The translations under genes were made by a program, and so were the position numbers. Positions 32,876 through 42,179 of a stretch of 64,000 nt of DNA are shown here, one piece after another (within the stretch, counting starts at the first letter, position 1; every line of letters starts with the position of its first letter). The notes beneath the pieces were generated by a model. It was not told where the DNA came from and searched no databases. It saw only the letters and a program-made list of their open reading frames with translations. Source of the DNA: Chitinophagaceae bacterium (GTDB lineage: Bacteria > Bacteroidota > Bacteroidia > Chitinophagales > Chitinophagaceae); the NCBI GenBank assembly GCA_014379345.1, contig JACMLY010000032.1:1-64000 (forward strand). The letters are read 5' to 3'.

Positions 32876-35176
32876 CTAGTCTTTAAATTTCTTTTTCAGT
32901 TCCATCAGTTTAGCCTGAAATGCATTGGCTGGTTCTGCCTCAGGTTTCTTTTCGATGCTCTTCTTATTAGCATTAAAAGTTTCTTTTTTATTTCCTGCCT
33001 CGCCTGCACTGGATACTTTCGTGTCATCTTTGTTCTGTCGGAGGGCCTGCCCTTTCATTGTTAATGAAATTCTTTTCCTTACTATATCCACTTCTGTAAC
33101 GGTCACCACCATTTTTTGCTGCAGCTTCGCCACTTGGTTGGGATCGGAAACGAAGCTGTCACTCAACTGCGATATATGTACCAACCCATCCTGTTTTACC
33201 CCAATATCCACGAACACGCCAAAGTTTGTGATGTTCGTGACAATACCCGGCACGGTCATACCTGGTTTTACGTCTTCAATACTCTTGATAGTTTCATCGA
33301 AGCGGAATTCTTCTATCTGTGTTCTCGGATCACGTCCAGGCTTTTCCAGCTCTTTCAAGATATCATCGATCGTAAATTCGCCTACCTGCTCAGAAACATA
33401 TTTCTTCTTATTAAGCCGCTTTCTTAAGTCTGGTTTTTCTATCAATTCGCCTACCGTGCATTGAATATCCTTTGCCATTGCTTCAACTACATAATAACTC
33501 TCAGGATGTACAGCACTATTATCGAGCGGGTCACCTGCATTTCGAATCCGCAGAAACCCGGCACATTGCTCGAAGCTTTTCGGTCCCATCAAGCTCACTT
33601 TTTTTAACTCATTTCGGGTTTTGAATGCGCCGTTTTTTGCGCGGTACTCCACGATATTTTTTGCCAGCGTTGCACTTAGCCCGGAAACATACATCAATAA
33701 ATGCTTGCTGGCCGTATTCAGATCAACACCAACATGATTCACACAACTTTCCACAATCCTGTCTAACTCCCCCTTCAATTTTGTTTGATTTACATCATGC
33801 TGGTACTGACCCACACCAATCGATTTGGCATCGATCTTTACCAATTCACTTAAAGGATCCAATAGCCGGCGACCAATGCTGATCGCGCCTCTGACAGTTA
33901 CATCTTCTTTCGGAAATTCTTCTCGTGCCATTTCAGATGCAGAATAAATAGAGGCACCACTTTCATTGACCATGAATATGCTGACAGGTTTGCCGAAGTC
34001 GATACCGCGGATCAACTGCTCCGATTCACGGCCGGCTGTTCCATTGCCAATCGCGATCGCCTCTATGCCGAAACGTTGCACCAATGATTTTAATTCAGCA
34101 ATGCTTTTATCTGTTTCCTGCTGTGGCGGATGCGGATAAATGGTTGTATTATTCAGGAAATTACCTTGTTCATCAAGGCAGATCACTTTACAACCTGTCC
34201 GAAAGCCCGGATCCAGGGCAAGCACTTTTTTTGCACCGAGCGGAGAAGCTAATAGCAATTGGCGCAGGTTTTCGGCAAATACCCGGATAGCTTCTTCATC
34301 GGCCTTGTTTTTACTCAGAAGGCGAAATTCATTTTCGATGGATGGTTTTAGCAAACGTTCGAAACTATCTTCGATGGCTGTCGCCGTATGACTTGCGCAA
34401 GCCGATGAATTTTGTATAAGTATTCTCTTCAGATTTTCAGTGGCTGATTCTTTTTCAATATGAATATCCATCGCGAGGTACCCTTCTTTTTCGCCGCGGC
34501 GAATGGCCAGGATACGGTGTGAAGGACTGTGAGACAATGGCTCGCTAAAATCAAAATAATCCCTGTACTTCTGGGCTTCCACCGTTTCCTTCTTACTATT
34601 CAGAACTTTTGATGACAGTTGTGCACTTGCTGTAAATAATTGGCGTACTTTATTACGGGCCTGTTCATGCTCGGCTATCCACTCAGCAATAATATCTCTT
34701 GCGCCTTGCAGAGCTTCCTTAATATCTTTCACATTTTCATGGATGTATTTTGCCGCTTCTTCTTCCGGATTTCCTGTATCCTGCTCAAAGATCATTTTCG
34801 CCAATGGCTCCAACCCTTTTTCGATTGCTGTAGTCGCGCGTGTCTTGCGCTTGGGTTTATACGGAAGATAGATATCTTCCAACTCTGTGGCGTCAAAACT
34901 CGATTCAATCCTGTTTTTCAATTCGGGCGTCAGTTTCCCAAGGGACTCGATGGTTTTAATAACCGTTTCTTTCCGTTTTTCAATTTCATTGAAATATTTT
35001 ATTTCTTCGATCACATTCCCAATAACAACTTCATCAAGGTTACCGGTAGCTTCTTTCCGGTAGCGTGCCATAAAAGGAATGGTAGCGCCTTCGGAATGTA
35101 GCTGATGGATATTATGAATCTGCTTTAAGGCAAGACTTAATTTCTCAGCGATCTTTTGAATATATTTCAGTTCCAT
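32876..35176 (-). CDS. tex: Tex family RNA-binding transcriptional accessory protein
   Basis: Tex is a conserved nucleic-acid-binding protein linked to transcription and stress tolerance. 766 residues with the standard order: Tex N-terminal helical domain (about 1-190, HSEGATIPFMARYRKEATGNLDE), YqgF/RNase H-like domain (about 315-440, VLALDPGFRTGCK), helix-hairpin-helix region (about 490-560, LNTASKHLLMYVSGLSATLAKNIVEYR), and an S1 domain (about 640-715, PGIVTNITNFGVFVDIGVKQDGLVHISQLSD). The C-terminal tail is Lys/Ala-rich and low complexity. Confidence 0.96.
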   Translation of the reverse strand: MELKYIQKIAEKLSLALKQIHNIHQLHSEGATIPFMARYRKEATGNLDEVVIGNVIEEIKYFNEIEKRKETVIKTIESLGKLTPELKNRIESSFDATELEDIYLPYKPKRKTRATTAIEKGLEPLAKMIFEQDTGNPEEEAAKYIHENVKDIKEALQGARDIIAEWIAEHEQARNKVRQLFTASAQLSSKVLNSKKETVEAQKYRDYFDFSEPLSHSPSHRILAIRRGEKEGYLAMDIHIEKESATENLKRILIQNSSACASHTATAIEDSFERLLKPSIENEFRLLSKNKADEEAIRVFAENLRQLLLASPLGAKKVLALDPGFRTGCKVICLDEQGNFLNNTTIYPHPPQQETDKSIAELKSLVQRFGIEAIAIGNGTAGRESEQLIRGIDFGKPVSIFMVNESGASIYSASEMAREEFPKEDVTVRGAISIGRRLLDPLSELVKIDAKSIGVGQYQHDVNQTKLKGELDRIVESCVNHVGVDLNTASKHLLMYVSGLSATLAKNIVEYRAKNGAFKTRNELKKVSLMGPKSFEQCAGFLRIRNAGDPLDNSAVHPESYYVVEAMAKDIQCTVGELIEKPDLRKRLNKKKYVSEQVGEFTIDDILKELEKPGRDPRTQIEEFRFDETIKSIEDVKPGMTVPGIVTNITNFGVFVDIGVKQDGLVHISQLSDSFVSDPNQVAKLQQKMVVTVTEVDIVRKRISLTMKGQALRQNKDDTKVSSAGEAGNKKETFNANKKSIEKKPEAEPANAFQAKLMELKKKFKD

Positions 35177-35199
35177 ATCTGCAAAGTTCTGTTATTAGG

Positions 35200-35392
35200 G
35201 TGAATGGTCAATGGTGAGTCGTGAGTAATCCGTCAATAATCAATGTTCAATAATCAATTTTCAGGTACTTATTTACAGACATCATTATTTGTTTTTATTG
35301 AGTATTGATAATTGAGTATCGAGCATTGAAAAAAAATTTCCTGTCATATTATGACCACTCACCATTGACCATCCACCATTCACCACTGAAAA
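35200..35392. repeat. nested heptamer inverted repeats upstream of the CBS gene
   Basis: The outer halves use GGTGAAT/CACCATT words (35200-35225 and 35353-35390). The inner halves use TCAATAA/TTGATAA words (35230-35262 and 35298-35330). Two word classes are thus nested in one gap. Confidence 0.8.
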
Positions 35393-35395
35393 TTG

Positions 35396-35403
35396 TACCT
35401 TTG
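35396..35403 (+). promoter_or_regulatory. -7 element TACCTTTG for the cystathionine synthase gene
   Basis: An exact TAnnTTTG, 18 nt before the ATG at 35422, immediately after the repeat element. Confidence 0.6.
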
Positions 35404-35421
35404 CCGCGTTAAAAGATACAT

Positions 35422-36783
35422 ATGGATATTAAGAACAACATTCTTGAAACGATTGGCAATACTCCTCTTATAAAATTAAATAAGATCACAAAAGACCTGC
35501 CTTGTACGGTGCTTGCAAAGGTTGAATATTTCAATCCGGGCAATTCTGCCAAGGATCGCATGGCTTTAAAAATGGTTGAGGTTGCAGAGCAGGAGGGAAA
35601 ATTAAAACCTGGTGGAACCATCATTGAAGGCACATCGGGCAATACCGGCATGGGACTGGCACTGGTTGCTATTGTTAAAAAATACAAATGCATTTTCGTA
35701 AGCACCGATAAGCAATCAAAAGAAAAGATGGATATCCTCAAAGCGTTGGGCGCAGAGGTCATTGTTTGTCCAACGAATGTTGAACCAGATGATCCGCGCA
35801 GCTATTACTCTGTCGCCAAGCGGCTGGCCAAGGAAGTACCAAACTCCTATCATATGAACCAATATGATAATCTTGCCAATCGACTGGCGCATTATGAAAC
35901 AACTGGTCCTGAGCTGTGGAGGCAAACCGACGGAAAAATCACACATTTAGTGGTTGCCACAGGAACCGGTGGCACGATAACGGGGACCGGCAAATTTTTA
36001 AAAGAAAAAAATCCCGGTATGCAGGTATGGGCCATGGATCCCTATGGTTCTTTGCTCACCAAATATTTTCGCACCGGCGAAGTTGACATGAATGAAGTGC
36101 ATCCCTATGTGACCGAAGGCATCGGGGAAGATTTTGTACCCCAGAATTACGAGATGGAGTATATTGATGCGTTTGAGCAGGTAACAGACAAGGATGCCGC
36201 GGTGATGACCCGCCGGTTGGCCAAGGATGAAGGGATATTTTGTGGCTACAGCGCCGGCACCGCTATCCAGGGATTGACGCAAATGAAACACAAATTGAAG
36301 CAGGATGATTTGGTAGTAGTGATCTTGCACGACCATGGCAGTCGGTATGTTGCAAAAATATACAACGACCAATGGATGATGGAACGAGGTTACCTGGATG
36401 TAAAAACATTTAAAGACCTTGTCAATGCCCGCAGCACAAAACAAAAACTTGTCACGATTGCCCCTAAACACACCGTTGCAGAAGCTGTAGAACTGATGAA
36501 GAAATATGATATTGAACATATACCTGTTGTGAACGGAAACGGCGTCATCGGATCTATCAGTGAAAATGGGTTGTTTCAGAAAGTATTTTCAAACCCCGAT
36601 ATCAAAAACGAATCCGTTGAGAGCGTAATGGAACACTCTTTTCCGATCGTTGACTTTGATACTCCCGTTGAAAGATTGAGCACGCTTATTAATAAAGAAA
36701 ATGGGGCCGTACTCAGCAAGGATGAAGCCGGCAATTTCCATATCGTTACGAAGTATGATGTAATACAGGCGTTGGGGAGTTAA
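35422..36783 (+). CDS. PLP-dependent cysteine/cystathionine beta-synthase with CBS domains
   Basis: Fold type II PLP enzyme for cysteine or cystathionine formation. 453 residues. Catalytic domain about 1-325: TIGNTPLIKL, Lys44 in NPGNSAKDR (Schiff base), EGTSGNTGMGLA (substrate loop), TGTGGTITGTGKFLKEKNP (phosphate loop). The C-terminal pair of CBS motifs is about 345-453 (HTVAEAVELMKKYDIEHIPVV and FPIVDFDTPVERLSTLI). The domain order matches cystathionine beta-synthase without the heme region. Which of the two reactions it performs cannot be told from sequence. Confidence 0.92.
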   Translation: MDIKNNILETIGNTPLIKLNKITKDLPCTVLAKVEYFNPGNSAKDRMALKMVEVAEQEGKLKPGGTIIEGTSGNTGMGLALVAIVKKYKCIFVSTDKQSKEKMDILKALGAEVIVCPTNVEPDDPRSYYSVAKRLAKEVPNSYHMNQYDNLANRLAHYETTGPELWRQTDGKITHLVVATGTGGTITGTGKFLKEKNPGMQVWAMDPYGSLLTKYFRTGEVDMNEVHPYVTEGIGEDFVPQNYEMEYIDAFEQVTDKDAAVMTRRLAKDEGIFCGYSAGTAIQGLTQMKHKLKQDDLVVVILHDHGSRYVAKIYNDQWMMERGYLDVKTFKDLVNARSTKQKLVTIAPKHTVAEAVELMKKYDIEHIPVVNGNGVIGSISENGLFQKVFSNPDIKNESVESVMEHSFPIVDFDTPVERLSTLINKENGAVLSKDEAGNFHIVTKYDVIQALGS

Positions 36784-36785
36784 TT

Positions 36786-36842
36786 AGAAGTTTAAGGTTT
36801 AAAGTTGAAGAACCTTAAACCTTAAACTTTAAACCTTAAACC
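36786..36842. repeat. AAACCTT heptamer hairpin after the CBS gene
   Basis: TTTAAGGTTTAAAG on the left and CCTTAAACCTTAAAC on the right form a hairpin directly after the stop codon. The gap 36784-37353 holds no recognised gene. Confidence 0.85.
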
Positions 36843-37009
36843 CTTAGAACTAGTACTTCTACGAGAATAATCCACGCAGCTTTACGATGGGTAAGAGTTT
36901 GTCGGTATACCTATTTGTAGTAAATACTGAATGTATGAAATGAAGCATTTGTTCTCTTGTTATGCAAGCTGTTCCCGTATACATTTGTTCCAGAAGTTGA
37001 TTGATAGCT

Positions 37010-37260
37010 AATCAATCTGTTCAATATCCAGAAGAAAAACCAATATTCAAAATCCTTAGAAATTCCAAGAAAATCCAGTATCAGTCAACTTCATTTTTTT
37101 ATTTTGATAGCCCGTTTTATCCGATTCCCTGTGAAAACATCTTGTCCAAATCCGTGAAGAACATTGATCGTATCCTTTTAAAACCATTACTATCCAATTC
37201 CGAAAAAACCAGTTCTTTCCAAATCTTGTGTAGAACCGTCTGCATTTAATCCAAATCCTC
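37010..37260. repeat. ATCCAAATCC-rich degenerate region
   Basis: Iterated ATCCAGAAG, CAAAATCC, CCAAATCC and ATCCAATTCC words without a convincing gene. It is the inverse-strand counterpart of the vocabulary at 1600-1860. Confidence 0.45.
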
Positions 37261-37287
37261 CTGCTAGATCCCAGACTTAGCAGGAGG
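37257..37287 (+). promoter_or_regulatory. 10-bp perfect hairpin upstream of the metal-receptor gene
   Basis: CCTCCTGCTA/TAGCAGGAGG with an 11-nt loop, 66 nt before the ATG at 37354, with no T-run after it. It may be an operator or an RNA structure. It lacks visible cobalamin riboswitch hallmarks. Confidence 0.4.
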
Positions 37288-37353
37288 TGCAGCGGTGATC
37301 TTCTTATTTTCACCTTTTTTTAATTCTGTTCTATCTTGCACGAAAGCAACTGA

Positions 37354-38172
37354 ATGATCTCATTCAACGACCAGCTTGGAAGAATTATTCATTTACGAGC
37401 ATATCCCAAAAGAATTATCTCCGTGGTTCCGTCTCAAACAGAGTTGTTATATGAGCTGGGACTGGAGGATGAAGTGGTTGGCATTACCAAATTTTGTATA
37501 CATCCTGAAAAATGGTTCGGCAGCAAAACCAGGGTTGGCGGAACCAAAACATTAAAAGTAGATTTGATCCATTCGTTACAGCCAGACCTGATCATTGCGA
37601 ATAAAGAAGAAAACACAAAAGAACAAATTGATGAATTGGCATCTCGATACCCCGTGTGGGTCAGCGATGTCAATGACCTCGATACTGCATTACAGATGAT
37701 TGCTGCTGTGGGTACACTGACAAATAAAATTGAACGGGCCAATTCAATCGCTAAGGGAATTGAATATAGTTTCAGTAACCTTTCCATCAGCCACAAACAA
37801 CGAGCATCAAGCCACACACCTGAAACCGCCTATCTTATCTGGAAGGATCCATACATGATCGCCGGCGGCGACACTTTCATTAATTCCATGCTAAAAACCT
37901 GTGGATTCAAAAATGCTTTTGAACACCTTATCCGCTATCCGAAAATAGATATTTCCGAACTGCAGGCGGCGAACTGCCGATTGATTTTGCTATCATCCGA
38001 ACCGTATCCATTCAAACAAAAACATATTAAAGAACTAGAGGGTACTTTGCCCGGCGCGAAAATTATTTTGGTTGATGGAGAAATGTTCAGCTGGTATGGA
38101 AGCCGCCTGCTACAATCGGCGGAATATTTTCAAGAACTGACGGACGAGGTTTATGGCCCGCCTGTGCGGTAG
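37354..38172 (+). CDS. helical-backbone metal-receptor (BtuF-like) protein without signal peptide
   Basis: Resembles periplasmic binding proteins of the BtuF/FecB type: RIISVVPSQTELLYELGLEDEVVGIT (about 20-45), PDLIIANKEENTKEQIDEL (about 85-104), then ETAYLIWKDPYMIAGGDTFINSMLKTCGFKNAF (about 156-188). 272 residues. Unlike transport receptors it begins directly with MISFNDQLGRIIHL and has no signal peptide or lipobox. No permease or ATPase genes are adjacent. It may be a cytoplasmic corrinoid- or metal-binding relative. A TATCTTGC box near 37333 may be its promoter. Confidence 0.75.
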   Translation: MISFNDQLGRIIHLRAYPKRIISVVPSQTELLYELGLEDEVVGITKFCIHPEKWFGSKTRVGGTKTLKVDLIHSLQPDLIIANKEENTKEQIDELASRYPVWVSDVNDLDTALQMIAAVGTLTNKIERANSIAKGIEYSFSNLSISHKQRASSHTPETAYLIWKDPYMIAGGDTFINSMLKTCGFKNAFEHLIRYPKIDISELQAANCRLILLSSEPYPFKQKHIKELEGTLPGAKIILVDGEMFSWYGSRLLQSAEYFQELTDEVYGPPVR

Positions 38173-38288
38173 GCCGGTTTATAGTTTGTGGTTGTGGTTT
38201 CACGAAATAAAACATACTATTTATTGAAGATATCTTTCATTGCAAATGCTAAGCATTAATTTGCAGATCGAAATACAACAACCAACAA

Positions 38289-39395
38289 ATGCTTTTCACC
38301 GAAAACCAGAATGCGCTGGAAAAAAACGAGCTGGACAAGCCCTCCCGGAAAAAACCAATGTTCCCGGTGAGTGATCAGCTTCGTTATTACCTGAAACATC
38401 ATGGCCGTGAAGTGAAAATGATGGTATCTTATAAAAATCTACTGAACTATACGTACTCGGTACCACTTAAAGACAAAACGGGAAAGGATACACTATGGGA
38501 AACCGTAGGGTACGACATGCGTGAATGGGAATTCATCAGGGACGGATTGGTGAAAATGTATGCCGTATTAAAAACGGAAGGAGATCTTACTTATACAAAA
38601 CATCTCGATGTAGCGCGAATCGATTATTGCAGTTTTGGCAACTCGCATCCATTTCGTATCAGGATCGTTAATAAGTTCAACGATAATTACGATCACTATT
38701 ATATCAAGATCGCCGATGCGTCCAGGATATACGGATTGGAACTCGAACATATTCTCTCGCCAAACAGGATCACTTTTCTCACTAATAAAGAAACACTTAT
38801 TGAAGAACATATTGCCGGGATACCCGGAGATTTGTTCATCTCCGATTATCTGCATCAACCGCTCACCAATAAGATACGGTTCTCTAAAGAATTTGTGAAA
38901 TTCAACGAACGATGTTTTGTTCGCTTACTCGGAGATATGCGTTCATACAATTTTGTAGTGGATATTACGCCTGATATCGAAGACGTGCAATACCGTATAC
39001 GAGCCATTGATTTTGACCAGCAATCTTATGAAGGAAGAAAGAACTTATACCTGCCACAATTCTTTAAAGAGAATATTCCCCTGGTTGAAACCGTGATGAA
39101 ATCGCTGAATAAAGATTCCATTGAACAGTATCAGACAGAGGAAAGAACGCTGATGGCTTTCAGGGTTGCATCCACCCGGCACAGGCTAATGCAATTACTG
39201 AATATCATGTCGAAAGATGCCATATCAACCACTGAAAAAATAACCCAGCTAAAAAACGACCTCGGAGAATATTTTCACAATAACTCCTTTTTTAAATGTA
39301 CCTCCATGGGACAAGTCGTTAAACGTCAGCTCAAACAAACCCTCCAAAAAAACCTGAAACTCATTCAACAGAACCTTGGAAAGTTCGAAGATTGA
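38289..39395 (+). CDS. uncharacterised protein with kinase-like motifs
   Basis: A 368-residue soluble protein; I cannot name a family. Two segments resemble the catalytic parts of HipA/aminoglycoside-kinase-like folds: ERCFVRLLGDMRSYNFVVDI (about 216-235, pattern GDxxxxN) and YRIRAIDFDQQSYEGR (about 246-261, pattern DFD). A substrate-lobe-like EHIAGIPGDLFI precedes them (about 172-183). The N-terminal 90 residues and the long helical C-terminus (about 285-368) are unlike standard kinases. No partner gene is fused or overlapping. The kinase link is a hypothesis only. Confidence 0.6.
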   Translation: MLFTENQNALEKNELDKPSRKKPMFPVSDQLRYYLKHHGREVKMMVSYKNLLNYTYSVPLKDKTGKDTLWETVGYDMREWEFIRDGLVKMYAVLKTEGDLTYTKHLDVARIDYCSFGNSHPFRIRIVNKFNDNYDHYYIKIADASRIYGLELEHILSPNRITFLTNKETLIEEHIAGIPGDLFISDYLHQPLTNKIRFSKEFVKFNERCFVRLLGDMRSYNFVVDITPDIEDVQYRIRAIDFDQQSYEGRKNLYLPQFFKENIPLVETVMKSLNKDSIEQYQTEERTLMAFRVASTRHRLMQLLNIMSKDAISTTEKITQLKNDLGEYFHNNSFFKCTSMGQVVKRQLKQTLQKNLKLIQQNLGKFED

Positions 39396-39442
39396 ATAAT
39401 TTCTAAATTTCAGGCTGCCCATAAAAAAACACAAACTAACTG

Positions 39443-39450
39443 TATCTTCG
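39443..39450 (+). promoter_or_regulatory. -7 element TATCTTCG for the class II aldolase gene
   Basis: TAnnTTCG type, 74 nt upstream of the ATG at 39525. The 5' UTR would be long compared with other genes here. Confidence 0.4.
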
Positions 39451-39524
39451 CGCCGCTTTGCCATAGTACTGATTTCGACAATGTATTCTGATTATTTAAT
39501 AAACCAAGCTAAAGTCATTAAACC

Positions 39525-40592
39525 ATGAAGAAGTACAAACCGGGCGTTTTATTCGGCGAAGAATTAGAAGCCTTGTACAAAGATGCTAAACAAAATCAAT
39601 TTGCTTTACCGGCTGTCAATACCATTGGCAGTAATACTATTAATGCAACGCTCGAAACAGCAGCGAAAGTTAATTCCCCTGTCATTATACAATTCTCTAA
39701 TGGCGGTGCACAATTTATTGCCGGCAAAGGAATGCCTAATGATAAATTGCAGGGAAATATCTCCGGTGGCGTATCGGGCGCTCTTCATATTCACAATGTG
39801 GCAAAACAGTACGGTGTGCCCGTGATATTGCACACTGATCATGCCTCAAAAAAATGGTTGCCCTGGATCAGTGGTTTGCTGGATGAAGGTGAGCAGTATT
39901 TTAAAGAAAAAAAACAGCCACTCTTCAGTTCGCATATGCTCGATCTTTCTGAAGAACCTATCGAAGAAAACATTCACACCTGCGTTGAATTTTTTAAACG
40001 TATGAAGCCATTGGGCATGGCCATTGAAATAGAATTAGGCGTTACAGGCGGGGAGGAAGATGGGGTAGATAACAGCGGTATTGAAAATGAAAAATTATAC
40101 ACACAACCGCAACATGTTGCCTATTCTTTTACAGAACTGAGCAAGATTGGAAAATTGTTCACAGTAGCTGCAGCATTCGGCAATGTACACGGCGTTTATA
40201 GCCCCGGAAATGTGGAACTGAGGCCCGAAATTTTAAAGAACAGCCAGGATTATATTGAGAAGGAATTGAAGACAGGCCCTATGCCTGTCTATTTTGTATT
40301 CCACGGTGGAAGTGGTTCTCCACAGCATCAGATCCGCGAAGCGATCAGCTATGGTGCTATTAAAATGAATATCGATACCGACCTGCAATGGGCCTTCTGG
40401 GAAGGCATTCAGCAATTTTATAAAAAGAATGAAGGATACCTGCAGGCACAATTGGGCAACCCCGAAGGAACCGACAAGCCAAACAAAAAATTCTATGATC
40501 CCCGGGTGTGGTTACGTAAGGGCGAAGAGAGTTTCAGCAAACGGCTTGAAATTGCTTTTGAAGATCTGAATTGCATCAACCGGAACGCATAA
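39525..40592 (+). CDS. fbaA: class II fructose-bisphosphate aldolase
   Basis: Zinc-dependent cleavage or synthesis of fructose-1,6-bisphosphate in glycolysis and gluconeogenesis. 355 residues of the E. coli FbaA (IIa) type: FALPAVNTIGSNTINATLE (about 26-44), HTDHASKKWLPWISGLLD (zinc His, about 105), IEIELGVTGGEEDGVDNSG (about 166), AFGNVHGVYSPG (about 222) and VFHGGSGSP (about 260). A class I aldolase gene follows, separated by a terminator and its own promoter. Confidence 0.97.
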   Translation: MKKYKPGVLFGEELEALYKDAKQNQFALPAVNTIGSNTINATLETAAKVNSPVIIQFSNGGAQFIAGKGMPNDKLQGNISGGVSGALHIHNVAKQYGVPVILHTDHASKKWLPWISGLLDEGEQYFKEKKQPLFSSHMLDLSEEPIEENIHTCVEFFKRMKPLGMAIEIELGVTGGEEDGVDNSGIENEKLYTQPQHVAYSFTELSKIGKLFTVAAAFGNVHGVYSPGNVELRPEILKNSQDYIEKELKTGPMPVYFVFHGGSGSPQHQIREAISYGAIKMNIDTDLQWAFWEGIQQFYKKNEGYLQAQLGNPEGTDKPNKKFYDPRVWLRKGEESFSKRLEIAFEDLNCINRNA

Positions 40593-40616
40593 CATAAAAC
40601 GAAAAAAAAATTGATA

Positions 40617-40639
40617 CCTCGCACAGGCGGGGTTTTTTT
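40617..40639 (+). terminator. terminator of fbaA
   Basis: The stem CCTCGC/GCGGGG (one T-G pair) with an ACAG loop is followed by seven T. Confidence 0.75.
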
Positions 40640-40693
40640 GTACCCTTCCCGGGACTCTAATCAGCTTTATTGGTGTTGCACACCTGGGCGACA

Positions 40694-40701
40694 TATCTTT
40701 G
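40694..40701 (+). promoter_or_regulatory. -7 element TATCTTTG for the class I aldolase gene
   Basis: An exact TAnnTTTG with TTGG about 20 nt upstream (TTATTGGTG). The transcript would begin just before the CGCAAAG inverted repeat. Confidence 0.6.
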
Positions 40702-40704
40702 CGA

Positions 40705-40775
40705 AAGAGTATCTCGCAAAGATGCTAAGACGCAAAGGCAACATTCTCCACTTTGCGTCTTCGCGTCTTTGTAGG
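40705..40775. repeat. CGCAAAG inverted word repeat in the class I aldolase 5' UTR
   Basis: CGCAAAGATGCTAAGACGCA on the left and TTGCGTCTTCGCGTCTTTG (in part) on the right are near-inverse around a 14-nt spacer. They could fold in the leader RNA of the class I aldolase gene. Confidence 0.7.
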
Positions 40776-40804
40776 ATTCCATGCGACCATAAAAAACATT
40801 TTAT

Positions 40805-41863
40805 ATGTCATCCAAAACCATACATGAAATATTAGGCGATAAAGCCGTTTATCTTTTAGACCACACCTGTAAAACAATAGATCACTCCACGTTAACCCTT
40901 CCCTGTCCCACGCATGTGGATGATATCTGGGTAAATTCAAACAGGAACAACCAGTCTTTAAGAAGCTTGCAGGCATTGTTAAACCATGGTCGACTGGCAG
41001 GAACAGGGCATTGCTCTATTTTTCCGGTAGACCAAGGCGTTGAACACAGCGCGGGATCTGCATTCTCTCCCAACCCGATTTATTTTGATCCTGAAAATAT
41101 TGTGAAGCTGGCCATTGAAGGCGGTTGCAATGGGGTTGCTTCCACTTACGGTGTTCTGGGTATTATGAGCCGTAAGTACGCACATAAAATTCCCTTCATT
41201 GTAAAGATCAATCACAATGAGTTTCTTAGCATGCCCAACCGTTATGACCAAACTATGTTCGGTACTATTAAAAGTGCCTGGAATATGGGCGCCGTTGCAA
41301 TAGGCGCCACCGTCTATTGGGGATCCGCGGAAAGCACCAGGCAACTAAAGGAAGTGGCCGAAGCCTTCGAACAGGCTCATGAACTCGGAATGGCCACCAT
41401 ACTTTGGTGCTATACCCGAAACAATGCGTTCAAAGTAGAGGGCATTGATTATCACACCTCGGCTGACCTTACCGGCCAGGCCAATCATCTCGGTGTCACT
41501 TTACAGGCCGATATCATTAAACAAAAAATACCAACCAATAATGGTGGATACCTGGCAACAAAGCATGGCAAAACATCGCAATTAGTCTACGATAAATTAA
41601 CCAGCGATCATCCGATTGATCTTTGCCGTTACCAGGTACTGAATTGTTACAGTGGCCGTGTAGGACTTATCAACAGCGGAGGCGAAAGCAAGGGTGCGAG
41701 CGATCTTCAGGAAGCGGTATACACAGCTGTAGTAAACAAAAGGGCAGGCGGTATGGGATTGATCCTCGGACGAAAAGCTTTTCAACGCCCCTTCAAAGAA
41801 GGAATTGATCTGTTACATGCCACACAAGACGTATATTTGAATGAAAACATAACAATAGCCTAA
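40805..41863 (+). CDS. fbaB: class I fructose-bisphosphate aldolase (DhnA/FbaB type)
   Basis: Metal-independent Schiff-base aldolase. 352 residues of the archaeal/FbaB-like class: [44 protein letters not shown] (about 75-118), PFIVKINHN (about 131), [13 protein letters not shown] (about 160-172), [11 protein letters not shown] (about 196) and C-terminal [16 protein letters not shown] plus [15 protein letters not shown] (phosphate loop). The tandem of class II and class I enzymes suggests condition-dependent use. Confidence 0.93.
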   Translation: MSSKTIHEILGDKAVYLLDHTCKTIDHSTLTLPCPTHVDDIWVNSNRNNQSLRSLQALLNHGRLAGTGHCSIFPVDQGVEHSAGSAFSPNPIYFDPENIVKLAIEGGCNGVASTYGVLGIMSRKYAHKIPFIVKINHNEFLSMPNRYDQTMFGTIKSAWNMGAVAIGATVYWGSAESTRQLKEVAEAFEQAHELGMATILWCYTRNNAFKVEGIDYHTSADLTGQANHLGVTLQADIIKQKIPTNNGGYLATKHGKTSQLVYDKLTSDHPIDLCRYQVLNCYSGRVGLINSGGESKGASDLQEAVYTAVVNKRAGGMGLILGRKAFQRPFKEGIDLLHATQDVYLNENITIA

Positions 41864-41886
41864 CCCGTTCCTATATAAAGATCACG

Positions 41887-41919
41887 ATCCTGCACACTAC
41901 GGTCTGCAGGATTTTTTTT
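41887..41919 (+). terminator. terminator of fbaB
   Basis: The stem ATCCTGCA/TGCAGGAT with a 10-nt loop is followed by seven T. Confidence 0.9.
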
Positions 41920-41920
41920 A

Positions 41921-42012
41921 CGCGAATTGACGCGAATTTGGGAACTGCTGACGCGAATTTTTGAGAGCTAACTAGTGCTGATTTTGGGAGCGACTGACGC
42001 GAAGATGAGGAA
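41921..42012. repeat. GACGCGAATTT direct repeats
   Basis: Four spaced copies of ACGCGAA(T/G), three with a following GGGAACTGCT-like stretch. They begin directly after the terminator. The remainder of the gap to 42179 shows no gene. Confidence 0.65.
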
Positions 42013-42179
42013 CTGCATGGGAATAAAAAGAATAACAAACTTTGGTGCCAATTGCTTTTTTTACCGGGAAGTGTGAGATATCTGTTAAATGGATAGTGAA
42101 AAGCCGGGACAATAAAATTGAGTTCGATTAGTTTCAGTTGAACTTCTTAAATTTGTTTCTTACCTGTTAATATATTACG

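Noticed and set aside
36846..37353. Cobalamin riboswitch upstream of the BtuF-like gene
   Set aside because: No B12-box-like conserved core could be seen; only a simple hairpin is present.
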